Below are positions 25,836-33,414 of a DNA stretch of 64,000 nucleotides, one piece after another. Origin of the DNA: Prevotella sp. Its GTDB lineage: Bacteria; Bacteroidota; Bacteroidia; Bacteroidales; Bacteroidaceae. The notes under the pieces are model-generated. The model saw only the letters and a list, made by a program, of their open reading frames with translations. It did not search any database and had not been told where the DNA came from. Made by a program: the position numbers and the translations under genes. Every line of letters begins with the position of its first letter. Within the stretch, counting starts at the first letter, position 1. The stretch lies in the NCBI GenBank assembly GCA_016291495.1, contig JAEEXI010000003.1, positions 124,001-188,000 of the forward strand. The letters are read 5' to 3'.

Positions 25836-27656
25836 TTATCGGCTATTCAAATCGGTTGATGCTGCTTGCAGAATAGCCCTTCCCCATTGTAGCAACATAG
25901 GATTCTTCTTTCCCTTTTCCGTCACAACCCGTTCACCGATAAAGTCGTAGTTGACGAATGTAACACTGTCCACCATTGTATAGCCATCATCATAGGTATG
26001 GATGGCAAAGGGTCGTGTATAGGTCTTACTCAACACGTCACGACTGAAGGTGTATGCCTCATGGTTGATGCCCAATTGTCCTAACAACGTAGCAGGCAGG
26101 TCGGTCTGGTTACACACCTGTTCGATACGCCTTGGTACCTTGACGACCCCACCTACCCATATCATCGGGATATGATTTAACAAGGGGTCTGACTCGTCTT
26201 TCACCAGATAAGGAAAACCATGGTCGGGCAGCATGATAACCAATGTGTTTTCCCATACTGCACTCTTGCGGAGTTTCTCGATAAAATTCCCAATACACTG
26301 GTCAAGGTAATAGAAGGAATTGTACACTTCGTCGTCGAAATGGTGGATGGGTACGTCCCAGGGCTGATGACTGCTCAGCGTAGAATAGCCAACGAGGATT
26401 GGGCTGTCTGCCTTGGGCTTTTGGCTCATGATATCATAGACAGTATTGAAGGTGATGTCATCACGGACACCCCATTTTGAAGTCTCCTGCTCTTCCTTGG
26501 TGTAGTCTGCCTTCCATTTCAAGGTCTCAAAACCACCAGACACCAGATAGCTCCGCATATTGGTGAAGTTGATATCACCACCATATATATAATATGTCTG
26601 GTAACCCCGTTCCTCTTTCAGCGTCTTGGCGATATTAGGCAATGAGCGCGACTTTGAAGGAATCTTCATGACGGACATCGTAGGGAAGGAAGGATAGCCG
26701 CTCCACGTACATACCGTACCACGATCCGTACGCCAGCTATTGCCATAGCAGTTGGTGAAATAGATGCCTTCCTTGGCAAGTCGACTCAGGTTGGGGGTGA
26801 CATCCGCCCTGCCTCCTATCTCCGTAAACTCGCCGCCACAGCTCTCTAGCAGGATGATGACAATGTTGGGAGTCTGCGTCGTCAATAAGGTATCACTATC
26901 CACGCTCTGAGTACTATACAATTCATGGATAATCTGCCCACATTCCCCATCGTCCATAAAGTGATAGGTCACGTTATTACTTGCCGTTTTCTCGAAGGAG
27001 GCGAAGAACGAGAAAACCGGATTGACAGCAGCGTGATTCAAGAACTGGTTCTGCGAAAAATATACCTGTCCGATATTCGTCGTCGACTCATCCAGTCCGC
27101 CTCGGATACCAATAACCATCAAGGGAATCATCAGTAAGGCAATTATCGTTCCGATGATTCTTTGGCTATTTGCTGTTAGTTTTTGACTTCGGGCTGTCTG
27201 CTTATCGTATATCCAATAGATGAGGACGGCCACGAGGAGGAAACATAACATTCGGAGAAGGATATACCAAACACTGACACTCGCCATTGCTTCCGTCGGA
27301 GTCTCCAAATACTGCAGACAAGAGGCATCCAACTTAAACTGCCAAAACTCATACAGGCTCGTATCAGCCACAAAGGCAAGGGAGAGGAGCATGGCAGCTA
27401 TCACATAGTAACAGCGGAATATCCATTTCGGAATCTTCACCCATAACGAGGCGATGACCAACAGGAACGGGATAATCAAGAAATAGAGCGATGTACTGAG
27501 GTCTAACGACATCCCATGTCCGATGACTTGTAGGGCATCCGTGAAAGAGACATCGAACTTAGCATGGTTATAGAGCATAAAGCCCCCTTTGGCAACAATG
27601 AATACCAACACTGTTGCCACATAGAACTTCACCAGATATAATACACGCTCTTTCAA
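25836..27656 (-). CDS. LtaS-family sulfatase-fold transferase (phosphoglycerol or phosphoethanolamine transferase)
   Basis: A 606-residue protein with about five N-terminal transmembrane helices (1-190) and a periplasmic alkaline-phosphatase/sulfatase domain (~260-570). It has NIVIILLESCGGEF, the nucleophile region SWRTDRGTVCTWSGYPSFP, a WGVRDD metal-site segment and LPDHGFPY. The family transfers phosphoglycerol or phosphoethanolamine to surface glycans or lipid A. The start is TTG at 27656, because a TAA lies two codons upstream in frame and no ATG fits. A heptamer array encodes residues ~152-166 (ARSQKLTANSQ) between membrane segments. Confidence 0.85.
   Translation of the reverse strand: MKERVLYLVKFYVATVLVFIVAKGGFMLYNHAKFDVSFTDALQVIGHGMSLDLSTSLYFLIIPFLLVIASLWVKIPKWIFRCYYVIAAMLLSLAFVADTSLYEFWQFKLDASCLQYLETPTEAMASVSVWYILLRMLCFLLVAVLIYWIYDKQTARSQKLTANSQRIIGTIIALLMIPLMVIGIRGGLDESTTNIGQVYFSQNQFLNHAAVNPVFSFFASFEKTASNNVTYHFMDDGECGQIIHELYSTQSVDSDTLLTTQTPNIVIILLESCGGEFTEIGGRADVTPNLSRLAKEGIYFTNCYGNSWRTDRGTVCTWSGYPSFPTMSVMKIPSKSRSLPNIAKTLKEERGYQTYYIYGGDINFTNMRSYLVSGGFETLKWKADYTKEEQETSKWGVRDDITFNTVYDIMSQKPKADSPILVGYSTLSSHQPWDVPIHHFDDEVYNSFYYLDQCIGNFIEKLRKSAVWENTLVIMLPDHGFPYLVKDESDPLLNHIPMIWVGGVVKVPRRIEQVCNQTDLPATLLGQLGINHEAYTFSRDVLSKTYTRPFAIHTYDDGYTMVDSVTFVNYDFIGERVVTEKGKKNPMLLQWGRAILQAASTDLNSR
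27160..27201 (-). repeat. Heptamer array inside the LtaS-like gene
   Basis: Plus strand CTTTGGC TATTTGC, TGTTAGT TTTTGAC and TTCGGGC TGTCTGC, 6 units of 7 bp with conserved T and GC positions. It encodes a basic loop with the same peptide as the array at 46223. Confidence 0.75.
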
Positions 27657-27659
27657 TGC

Positions 27660-27673
27660 TTAATTCTTAATTA
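27660..27673 (-). repeat. Two heptamer units between the flippase stop and the LtaS-like TTG start
   Basis: Plus strand TTAATTC TTAATTA. The unit contains the stop codon of the upstream ABC gene and precedes the TTG start by 3 bp. Confidence 0.5.
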
Positions 27674-29500
27674 GAGAGACTGCATGTCATTCAACTTCTT
27701 GTAATAGCCGTCGATGTTCAACAACTCATCGTGCGTGCCACGCTCCACAATCTGTCCCTCGTGCAGCACACATATCTCATCCGCATTCTTAATGGTAGAG
27801 AGGCGATGGGCAATAGCCACTGTGGTACGCGTCTTCATCAGTCGTTCCAACGCATCCTGTACCAAGCGCTCACTCTCTGTATCAAGGGCGGAGGTCGCCT
27901 CGTCGAGAATCAGAATCGGCGGATTCTTCAGAATGGCACGGGCGATGCTGACACGCTGACGCTGTCCTCCAGAAAGACGACCGCCCCGGTCTCCTATATT
28001 CGTGTCGAAACCATGTTCGCTCTGCATGATGAAGTCATAGGCATTGGCAATCTTTGCAGCCTCTGCAATCTGCTCGTCCGTTGCAGCATCTACACCAAAT
28101 GAGATATTATTCCTAAAGGAGTCATTGAAAAGGATGGCTTCCTGATTGACATTGCCAATTAACTGACGCAAGTCATGGATGCCCAAGTCCTTGACATTGA
28201 TGCCATCAATAAGCACCTCACCCTCCTGCACATCGTAATAACGGGGAATGAGGTCGACCATTGTCGACTTACCACTACCTGACTGTCCTACAATGGCAAT
28301 CGTCTTGCCCTTCGGAATAATCAGGTTAATATGACGGAGTATCCATGTCTCTCCATAGCGGAACGAGACGTCACGGAACTCTATCTGATGTTCGAAAGAG
28401 GCGATATGCTTGGGCTGTGCCACTTCCCTGATGGTGTTCTCGGCAAGCAGAATCTTATCGATACGCTCCATCGAGGCTAGCCCCTTCGGGATATTATAAC
28501 CAATCTTGGAGATATCCTTCAACGGGTTGATAATACTGTAAAGGATGACCATATAATAGATAAAGGTCGGACCGGACAGCGACTGGTTGTTCAAGACCAA
28601 CACACCACCAAACCATAGTACAATGACTATCATACACGTCCCCAAGAACTCACTTAGCGGATGTCCGATATTCTGTCGGATATTCACTCGCATGATATTA
28701 TTTCGATAAGTGGAATTAATGTTGTTAAACTTGTCACGCATCTTATCCTCTGCACAGAACGCCTTGATGATACGGAGTCCACTGAGAGTCTCATCTACCA
28801 CACTCATCGTGTCACTCCACAAAGACTGTGCTCTGATACTCTGTGCTTTCAACTTACGTCCTATCCATCCCATAAACCAACCTATAATCGGGATAATGAC
28901 TACGGAGAAAAGTGTCAATTGCCAAGAAATAATGATCAGGGTGGTGAAATACGAGATAATCAAAATAGGATTCTTGAACATCATATCCAGTGAGGACATG
29001 ATACTCACCTCCACCTCCTGTACATCACCCGTCATACGTGCAATAATGTCTCCCTTACGCTCTTCCGTAAAGAAACCTAAAGGCAGACCGACAATCTTCT
29101 GGTAGAGTTGGTTGCGCATGTCACGAACGACTCCTGTCCGGATGGGTACCACACTTGAAGAGGCGAGGAAATAGGTTGCTGTCTTCAACAAGGTGGCGAC
29201 AATCAAAAAGAGTCCAATGAAAAGCAGGGTCGTGGTAGAACCCATCTCACTGATATACTGATTGATATAATAGTATATATTATTAATGGCGACATCCTTG
29301 AAACTGCTGTCGCCCCATTCCATCAGTGTTTTGACATCCACATTATCACCTGTCTTGAATAAGATCTGCAAAATAGGAATCAGTGCAGCGAACGAAAAGA
29401 TGTTCAGCAGTGCCGAAAGAATATTAAAGATAATCGACAGGGCAACATATTTCTTATAAGGCATCACAAAACGCCTCAACACTTGCATAAAGTCTCTCAT
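27671..29500 (-). CDS. MsbA-like ABC exporter (lipid A/LPS flippase type)
   Basis: A 609-residue half-transporter: six transmembrane helices (~20-330) and a nucleotide-binding domain (~365-605) with Walker A GQSGSGKST, signature LSGGQRQRVSIARA, Walker B ILILDEATSALD with the catalytic Glu, and the H-loop IAHRLST. As a homodimer it would flip lipid-linked glycan or lipid A across the inner membrane. It sits between the LtaS-like gene and miaB on one transcript; its ATG overlaps the miaB stop by 4 bp. Confidence 0.85.
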   Translation of the reverse strand: MRDFMQVLRRFVMPYKKYVALSIIFNILSALLNIFSFAALIPILQILFKTGDNVDVKTLMEWGDSSFKDVAINNIYYYINQYISEMGSTTTLLFIGLFLIVATLLKTATYFLASSSVVPIRTGVVRDMRNQLYQKIVGLPLGFFTEERKGDIIARMTGDVQEVEVSIMSSLDMMFKNPILIISYFTTLIIISWQLTLFSVVIIPIIGWFMGWIGRKLKAQSIRAQSLWSDTMSVVDETLSGLRIIKAFCAEDKMRDKFNNINSTYRNNIMRVNIRQNIGHPLSEFLGTCMIVIVLWFGGVLVLNNQSLSGPTFIYYMVILYSIINPLKDISKIGYNIPKGLASMERIDKILLAENTIREVAQPKHIASFEHQIEFRDVSFRYGETWILRHINLIIPKGKTIAIVGQSGSGKSTMVDLIPRYYDVQEGEVLIDGINVKDLGIHDLRQLIGNVNQEAILFNDSFRNNISFGVDAATDEQIAEAAKIANAYDFIMQSEHGFDTNIGDRGGRLSGGQRQRVSIARAILKNPPILILDEATSALDTESERLVQDALERLMKTRTTVAIAHRLSTIKNADEICVLHEGQIVERGTHDELLNIDGYYKKLNDMQSL

Positions 29501-30816
29501 ACCTCTTCTCCTATTAAGGTTGCACTTGTACTATTGATGATCTTAACACGCACCGTCTCCCCAATATGACGACCTCCCTTGTCGAACACCACCATCTTGT
29601 TCTGTTCCGTGCGCCCGCAGAGCTGGCTGCGACTGCGTTTCGAGAATCCTTCCACCAATACGTCAAACTCCTTACCCTCATCCTTCTTGTTCTGCTGGGC
29701 AGAGATTTCCGTCTGCAGGGCAATCAACTCGTTCAACCTGCGAATCTTCACTCCCTCTGGCACGTCGTCAGGCAGGTGTTTCGATGCGTAGGTACCCGGG
29801 CGTTCTGAGTACTTGAACATAAAGGCCGAATCATATCCTACCTCACGCATCAACGAGAGTGACAACTGGTGGTCCTCTTCCGTCTCAGAATGATAGCCCA
29901 CAAAGATATCCGTAGAGAGGCCGCAGTCAGGAATAATCCTGCGGATAGCTTCCACACGTCCCATATACCACTCACGCGTATATTTGCGATTCATCAATTT
30001 CAGGATACGGTCGGATCCGCTCTGCACAGGCAGATGAATATGTTTGCAGACATTCGGCATCTCCGCAATGACACGTAACGTCTCGTCACTCATGTCCTTC
30101 GGATGACTCGTAGTGAAACGGATACGCATCTCAGGAGCCTCTTCAGCCACCCGTCTAAGTAATCTTGGAAAGTCTAGAGATTCTAGACTGTCTAGATTCT
30201 CTAGTCGATAACTGTTCACATTCTGTCCCAGTAGCGTCATCTCCTTGAAACCACGATCCCTCAAGTCGCATACTTCATGCAATATGCTCTCTACATCCCT
30301 AGAGCGCTCCCTGCCACGAGTGTAGGGAACGATACAATAATGACAGAAATTGTTACAACCACGCATGATACTGACAAAACCACCTATCCTTGCGCCATGC
30401 AACCGCTGGGGCACGATATCCTTATAGGTCTCGGAAGTCGACAACGCTATATTGATGGCCTTATGGCCTGTTTCCGCCTGTGCAATCAAGTCTGGCAACG
30501 AGAGATAGGCGTCAGGTCCTGCCACCAGATCGCAATGATGATTTTCGAGTAAGTCTTCTTTTACTCGCTCTGCCATACAGCCTAAGACACCGATAATCAA
30601 TGGACGTTTGCGCTTAATCGCATCCAAAGCCTCCAGGCGGTGGTATATTTTCTGTTCCGCATTGTCACGTACCGAACAGGTATTCAGAAAGACGGCATCC
30701 GCCTCGTCAAGACTCTCCGTCGTCTCGTAGCCTGCCATCTGCATCACGCTCGCCACGACTTCTGAGTCGGCGACATTCATCTGACAGCCATACGTCTCTA
30801 TATAGAGTTTTTTCAT
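29497..30816 (-). CDS. miaB: tRNA-2-methylthio-N6-dimethylallyladenosine synthase MiaB
   Basis: A 439-residue radical-SAM methylthiotransferase. The N-terminal UPF0004 domain holds the first cluster cysteines C11, C47 and C80. The radical-SAM motif C-x3-C-x2-C is CNNFCHYC (154-161). The C terminus is a TRAM domain (~375-439). It adds a methylthio group to i6A37 of tRNA. After QNVNSYR (~200), in a loop of variable length, a 9-bp repeat array encodes LENLDSLESLDF (203-214). It is divergently transcribed from the beta-flower gene. Confidence 0.95.
   Translation of the reverse strand: MKKLYIETYGCQMNVADSEVVASVMQMAGYETTESLDEADAVFLNTCSVRDNAEQKIYHRLEALDAIKRKRPLIIGVLGCMAERVKEDLLENHHCDLVAGPDAYLSLPDLIAQAETGHKAINIALSTSETYKDIVPQRLHGARIGGFVSIMRGCNNFCHYCIVPYTRGRERSRDVESILHEVCDLRDRGFKEMTLLGQNVNSYRLENLDSLESLDFPRLLRRVAEEAPEMRIRFTTSHPKDMSDETLRVIAEMPNVCKHIHLPVQSGSDRILKLMNRKYTREWYMGRVEAIRRIIPDCGLSTDIFVGYHSETEEDHQLSLSLMREVGYDSAFMFKYSERPGTYASKHLPDDVPEGVKIRRLNELIALQTEISAQQNKKDEGKEFDVLVEGFSKRSRSQLCGRTEQNKMVVFDKGGRHIGETVRVKIINSTSATLIGEEV
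30173..30208 (-). repeat. 9-bp repeat array inside miaB
   Basis: Plus strand TCTAGAGAT TCTAGACTG, TCTAGATTC TCTAGTCGA: TCTAG recurs every 9 bp four times. The period is a multiple of three, so copy-number change would keep frame. It encodes the leucine/serine/acidic segment LENLDSLESLD. Confidence 0.85.
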
Positions 30817-30834
30817 CTTTTTCCCTTTTTGCTT

Positions 30835-30843
30835 GCAAAGTTA
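30835..30843 (-). promoter_or_regulatory. -7 element of miaB
   Basis: TAACTTTGC on the minus strand, 18 bp before the miaB ATG. It overlaps the position expected for the -33 box of the divergent gene, so the two promoters may compete. Confidence 0.6.
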
Positions 30844-30855
30844 CAAAGATTTTTG

Positions 30856-30864
30856 TATTTTTGC
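30856..30864 (+). promoter_or_regulatory. -7 element of the beta-flower gene
   Basis: TATTTTTGC, 31 bp before the ATG at 30896, with CTTG at 30832-30835 as possible -33 box 20 bp upstream. Confidence 0.55.
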
Positions 30865-30895
30865 ACCGTTATAAACCTTAAAACTTCAAGAAAGG

Positions 30896-31306
30896 ATGAA
30901 ATTACTACGCGTTTTATTCACCGCTTTGATGGTGATGATGGTATCTGGAGCAACTGCCCAAACGGTCTATAACAGCAATGGAAGCAGTTGCGGAAAGATT
31001 GAGAGCAACGGTACTGTCCGTAACGGCAGTGGGAGCAGTATTGGAAAGATTGAGAGTGATGGTACCGTTCGCAATGGCAGCGGTTCCTGCATCGGTAAGA
31101 TTGATCGTGACGGAACAATCCGTAATAGCAGCGGTTCCAGCATCGGAAAGGTAGACAGCAACGGTACCGTACGCAATGGCAACGGCTCCAGTATCGGTAA
31201 AGTAGAGAGTGACGGTACCGTACGCAATGGTAACGGCTCCAGTATCGGTAAGGTTTCAGGAGTACCTAAGGAGTGGGCTGCCGCCTATTTCTTCTTTTTC
31301 TTCTAA
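30896..31306 (+). CDS. Secreted tandem-repeat protein (5-fold beta-flower type)
   Basis: A 136-residue protein with a signal peptide (1-21). Residues ~25-122 are almost entirely 17-residue repeats of the type NGSGSSIGKIESDGTVR, about five full copies and one partial. It ends with a hydrophobic AAAYFFFFF tail. The repeat matches the glycine-rich beta-flower proteins annotated in Bacteroidota. The function is unknown; surface or structural use is inferred from the signal peptide. The DNA units are 51 bp and highly similar, so repeat-number change by recombination is likely. The SD is AAGAAAGG. Confidence 0.82.
   Translation: MKLLRVLFTALMVMMVSGATAQTVYNSNGSSCGKIESNGTVRNGSGSSIGKIESDGTVRNGSGSCIGKIDRDGTIRNSSGSSIGKVDSNGTVRNGNGSSIGKVESDGTVRNGNGSSIGKVSGVPKEWAAAYFFFFF
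30971..31256 (+). repeat. 51-bp in-frame tandem repeats
   Basis: Five to six units coding NGxGSSIGKxxSDGTVR; the last three differ by only a few bases. Confidence 0.85.
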
Positions 31307-31325
31307 GAGAAGGGCATCAAACAAA

Positions 31326-31364
31326 GAAAAATCCTGCGAAGTATGGTGCTTTGCAGGATTTTTC
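31326..31364 (+). terminator. Terminator after the beta-flower gene
   Basis: GAAAAATCCTGC (31326-31337) pairs perfectly with GCAGGATTTTTC (31353-31364), a 12-bp stem containing an A-tract/T-tract. Confidence 0.85.
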
Positions 31365-31365
31365 G

Positions 31366-31373
31366 TAACTTTG
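31366..31373 (+). promoter_or_regulatory. -7 element of the DUF3737 gene
   Basis: TAACTTTG starts 1 bp after the terminator stem and 23 bp before the ATG at 31397. Confidence 0.5.
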
Positions 31374-31396
31374 ACGGCGCCTAACACAATAAAGAC

Positions 31397-32248
31397 ATGA
31401 AACTAATTAAAGACAAAGAATTTGGCGGAGAACGCCCTTTATTCACCATTCACGATACGCGACTGGAGAATATTACCATCACAGATGGTGAGAGCGGTAT
31501 CAAACAATGCCAGAACATTGAGGCAAGTCATTGCCGCTTTTATGGGAAGTATCCCTGGTGGCATGTTGACGGCGCCCTGATAGAAGACTGTTATTTTGCC
31601 TTGGATTCCCGTTCCGCCATCTGGTATACTAATAATCTGGTAATGCGTCGTTGTCGTATTGATGCCCCCAAGTTCTTCCGTGAAATGAGAAACGTCGAAC
31701 TGGAAGATGTACAGATACTGGATGCTGACGAGACGTTCTGGAAGGTCGAGGGACTGAAACTGAAAAATGTCTGTCTGCATGGCGGGACGTATCCGTTCAT
31801 GTTCTCGAAGAATATCTATATCGACGGACTGGAGAGTGATTCGAAATACGTATTCCAGTATTGTCAGAATGTGGAGGTGCATCATGCCAAGATTGTGACA
31901 AAAGACTCTTTCTGGGAATGCGAGAACGTGACAGTATATGACTCCGTCTTAGACGGTGAATATCTTGCATGGCACTCTAAGAACGTACGTCTGGTGAACT
32001 GCCATCTGGCTGGTGAACAGCTGCTTTGCTACACCGACAATCTCGTCTTGGAAAACTGTACAATCGATAAGTCTTGTGACCGTATGTTTGAGTATTCCAC
32101 TGTTAAGGCGGATATCCGCGGACATATTGAAAACATCAAGAATCCTACCAGTGGACATATCGTTGCGGACAGCATCGGTTCGATTACCATTGACGAAAAT
32201 GTACGACAACCGAACGACTGTATCATAGAGATAAGAGGTGAGAGGTAA
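31397..32248 (+). CDS. DUF3737 family right-handed beta-helix protein
   Basis: A 283-residue cytoplasmic protein without signal peptide. It has repeating beta-helix coils of the pattern x-N-V-x-h-x-D/N-C/S-x-h (LVMRRCRID, VTVYDSVLDG, VRLVNCHLAG, LVLENCTIDK). The start MKLIKDKEFGGERPLFTIHD and FYGKYPWWHVDGALIEDCYF are typical of DUF3737, common in gut bacteria with no known activity. The last four codons, stop and the next gene's start are made of a heptamer array. PatB follows after 5 bp. Confidence 0.85.
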   Translation: MKLIKDKEFGGERPLFTIHDTRLENITITDGESGIKQCQNIEASHCRFYGKYPWWHVDGALIEDCYFALDSRSAIWYTNNLVMRRCRIDAPKFFREMRNVELEDVQILDADETFWKVEGLKLKNVCLHGGTYPFMFSKNIYIDGLESDSKYVFQYCQNVEVHHAKIVTKDSFWECENVTVYDSVLDGEYLAWHSKNVRLVNCHLAGEQLLCYTDNLVLENCTIDKSCDRMFEYSTVKADIRGHIENIKNPTSGHIVADSIGSITIDENVRQPNDCIIEIRGER

Positions 32249-32254
32249 GAGGTA
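32227..32254 (+). repeat. Heptamer array bridging the DUF3737 stop and the PatB start
   Basis: AGAGATA AGAGGTG AGAGGTA AGAGGTA, 4 units in exact 7-bp register. They encode IRGER-stop, and the final A is the first base of the next ATG. Confidence 0.85.
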
Positions 32255-33414
32255 TGACATATCATTTTGACGAACTCATAGAGAGGAGAGGCACTGGGTG
32301 TGTGAAATGGGACGAAAGTCCTGCTGATGACATCATCCCTTTGTGGGTGGCCGACATGGACTTTGCCGTGGCCCCTGCCATACAGGAAGCCATACGGCAG
32401 CGTGCAGCGCATCCAGTCTTTGGCTATACCCATGTACAAGACGACTACTACGAGGCTGTCATCTCTTGGTTTCAGCGCCGCCACCAATGGAAAATTAAGC
32501 GTGAATGGATGCTCTATACCACAGGTGTCGTTCCTGCTATGTCATGTGCCATCAAAGCTTTAACGATGCCTGGCGAGAAAGTATTGATCCTCTCGCCAGA
32601 CTATAACTGTTTCTTCTCCTCCGTCCGCAACAACGGCTGTGAGGTGCTGGAAACTGTGCTGCGCCCCTATCGCAGCCTACAAGGACAAAGATTTGAGGTG
32701 GATTGGGACGACTTTGAAGCGAAATGTACGGACGAGAAGACGACCGTATTCCTACTGTGTAACCCTCATAACCCCACCGGTCGGGTTTGGACGAAAGAGG
32801 AACTGCAGCGGATGTGTGACATCTGTCACCGCCATCATGTCCGTATTATCAGTGATGAGATACATGGTGAACTGATCATGCCGGGACACCGTTTCTGTCC
32901 AATGGGTACGGTGGATTCAGATGCCATCATCCTGAACTCCCCCTCTAAATCGTTCAATATCGCCGGACTGATGATAGCCAACATCATCTGTCAAGATGCA
33001 GAGACCCGTCGACGCATCGACCGCGCCATCAACATCAACGAGGTGTGCGATGTCAACCCCTTCGCCCCCGAAGCCGTCAAGGCTGCCTATAACGAGAGCG
33101 AGGAGTGGATCGACGCCTTGAACGAATATCTATATGACAATTACCAAATGCTATGCGACTTTGCTGCACAACATCTTCCCCTATGGCGTGTGATGCCTTT
33201 GGAAGGCACCTATCTGGTCTGGGTAGACGTCTCTGCGTGTTGCAATTCTGTCACCACCTACACAGAACGCCTCATGCACGAAGCCCGTGTCTGGATAAAC
33301 CCTGGCACCATGTATGGTCCGCAGTCGGGCGAAGGCTATATTCGCATCAATATAGCCTGTCCGCGCAGCCGTCTGATAGAAGCATTAGAACGATTAAAAA
33401 ACATGAAGATATGA
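32254..33414 (+). CDS. PatB/MalY-family PLP-dependent C-S lyase
   Basis: A 386-residue fold-type I PLP enzyme. It has PLWVADMDF (~29), GYTHVQDDYYEAV (~52), NPHNPTGRVWTKEEL (~172), SDEIHGELIM (~202, PLP-binding Asp) and the Schiff-base lysine in SPSKSFNIAG (~231). The PatB/MalY group cleaves cystathionine or cysteine conjugates (cystathionine beta-lyase type) to pyruvate, ammonia and a thiol. Its ATGA stop overlaps the OPT transporter start, suggesting that imported peptides or sulfur amino acids are processed by this enzyme. Confidence 0.9.
   Translation: MTYHFDELIERRGTGCVKWDESPADDIIPLWVADMDFAVAPAIQEAIRQRAAHPVFGYTHVQDDYYEAVISWFQRRHQWKIKREWMLYTTGVVPAMSCAIKALTMPGEKVLILSPDYNCFFSSVRNNGCEVLETVLRPYRSLQGQRFEVDWDDFEAKCTDEKTTVFLLCNPHNPTGRVWTKEELQRMCDICHRHHVRIISDEIHGELIMPGHRFCPMGTVDSDAIILNSPSKSFNIAGLMIANIICQDAETRRRIDRAININEVCDVNPFAPEAVKAAYNESEEWIDALNEYLYDNYQMLCDFAAQHLPLWRVMPLEGTYLVWVDVSACCNSVTTYTERLMHEARVWINPGTMYGPQSGEGYIRINIACPRSRLIEALERLKNMKI

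Noticed and set aside
33153..33410. N-terminal extension of the OPT transporter into patB
   Set aside because: The extension is out of frame with and inside the patB gene; the ATG overlapping the patB stop starts a normal OPT protein.
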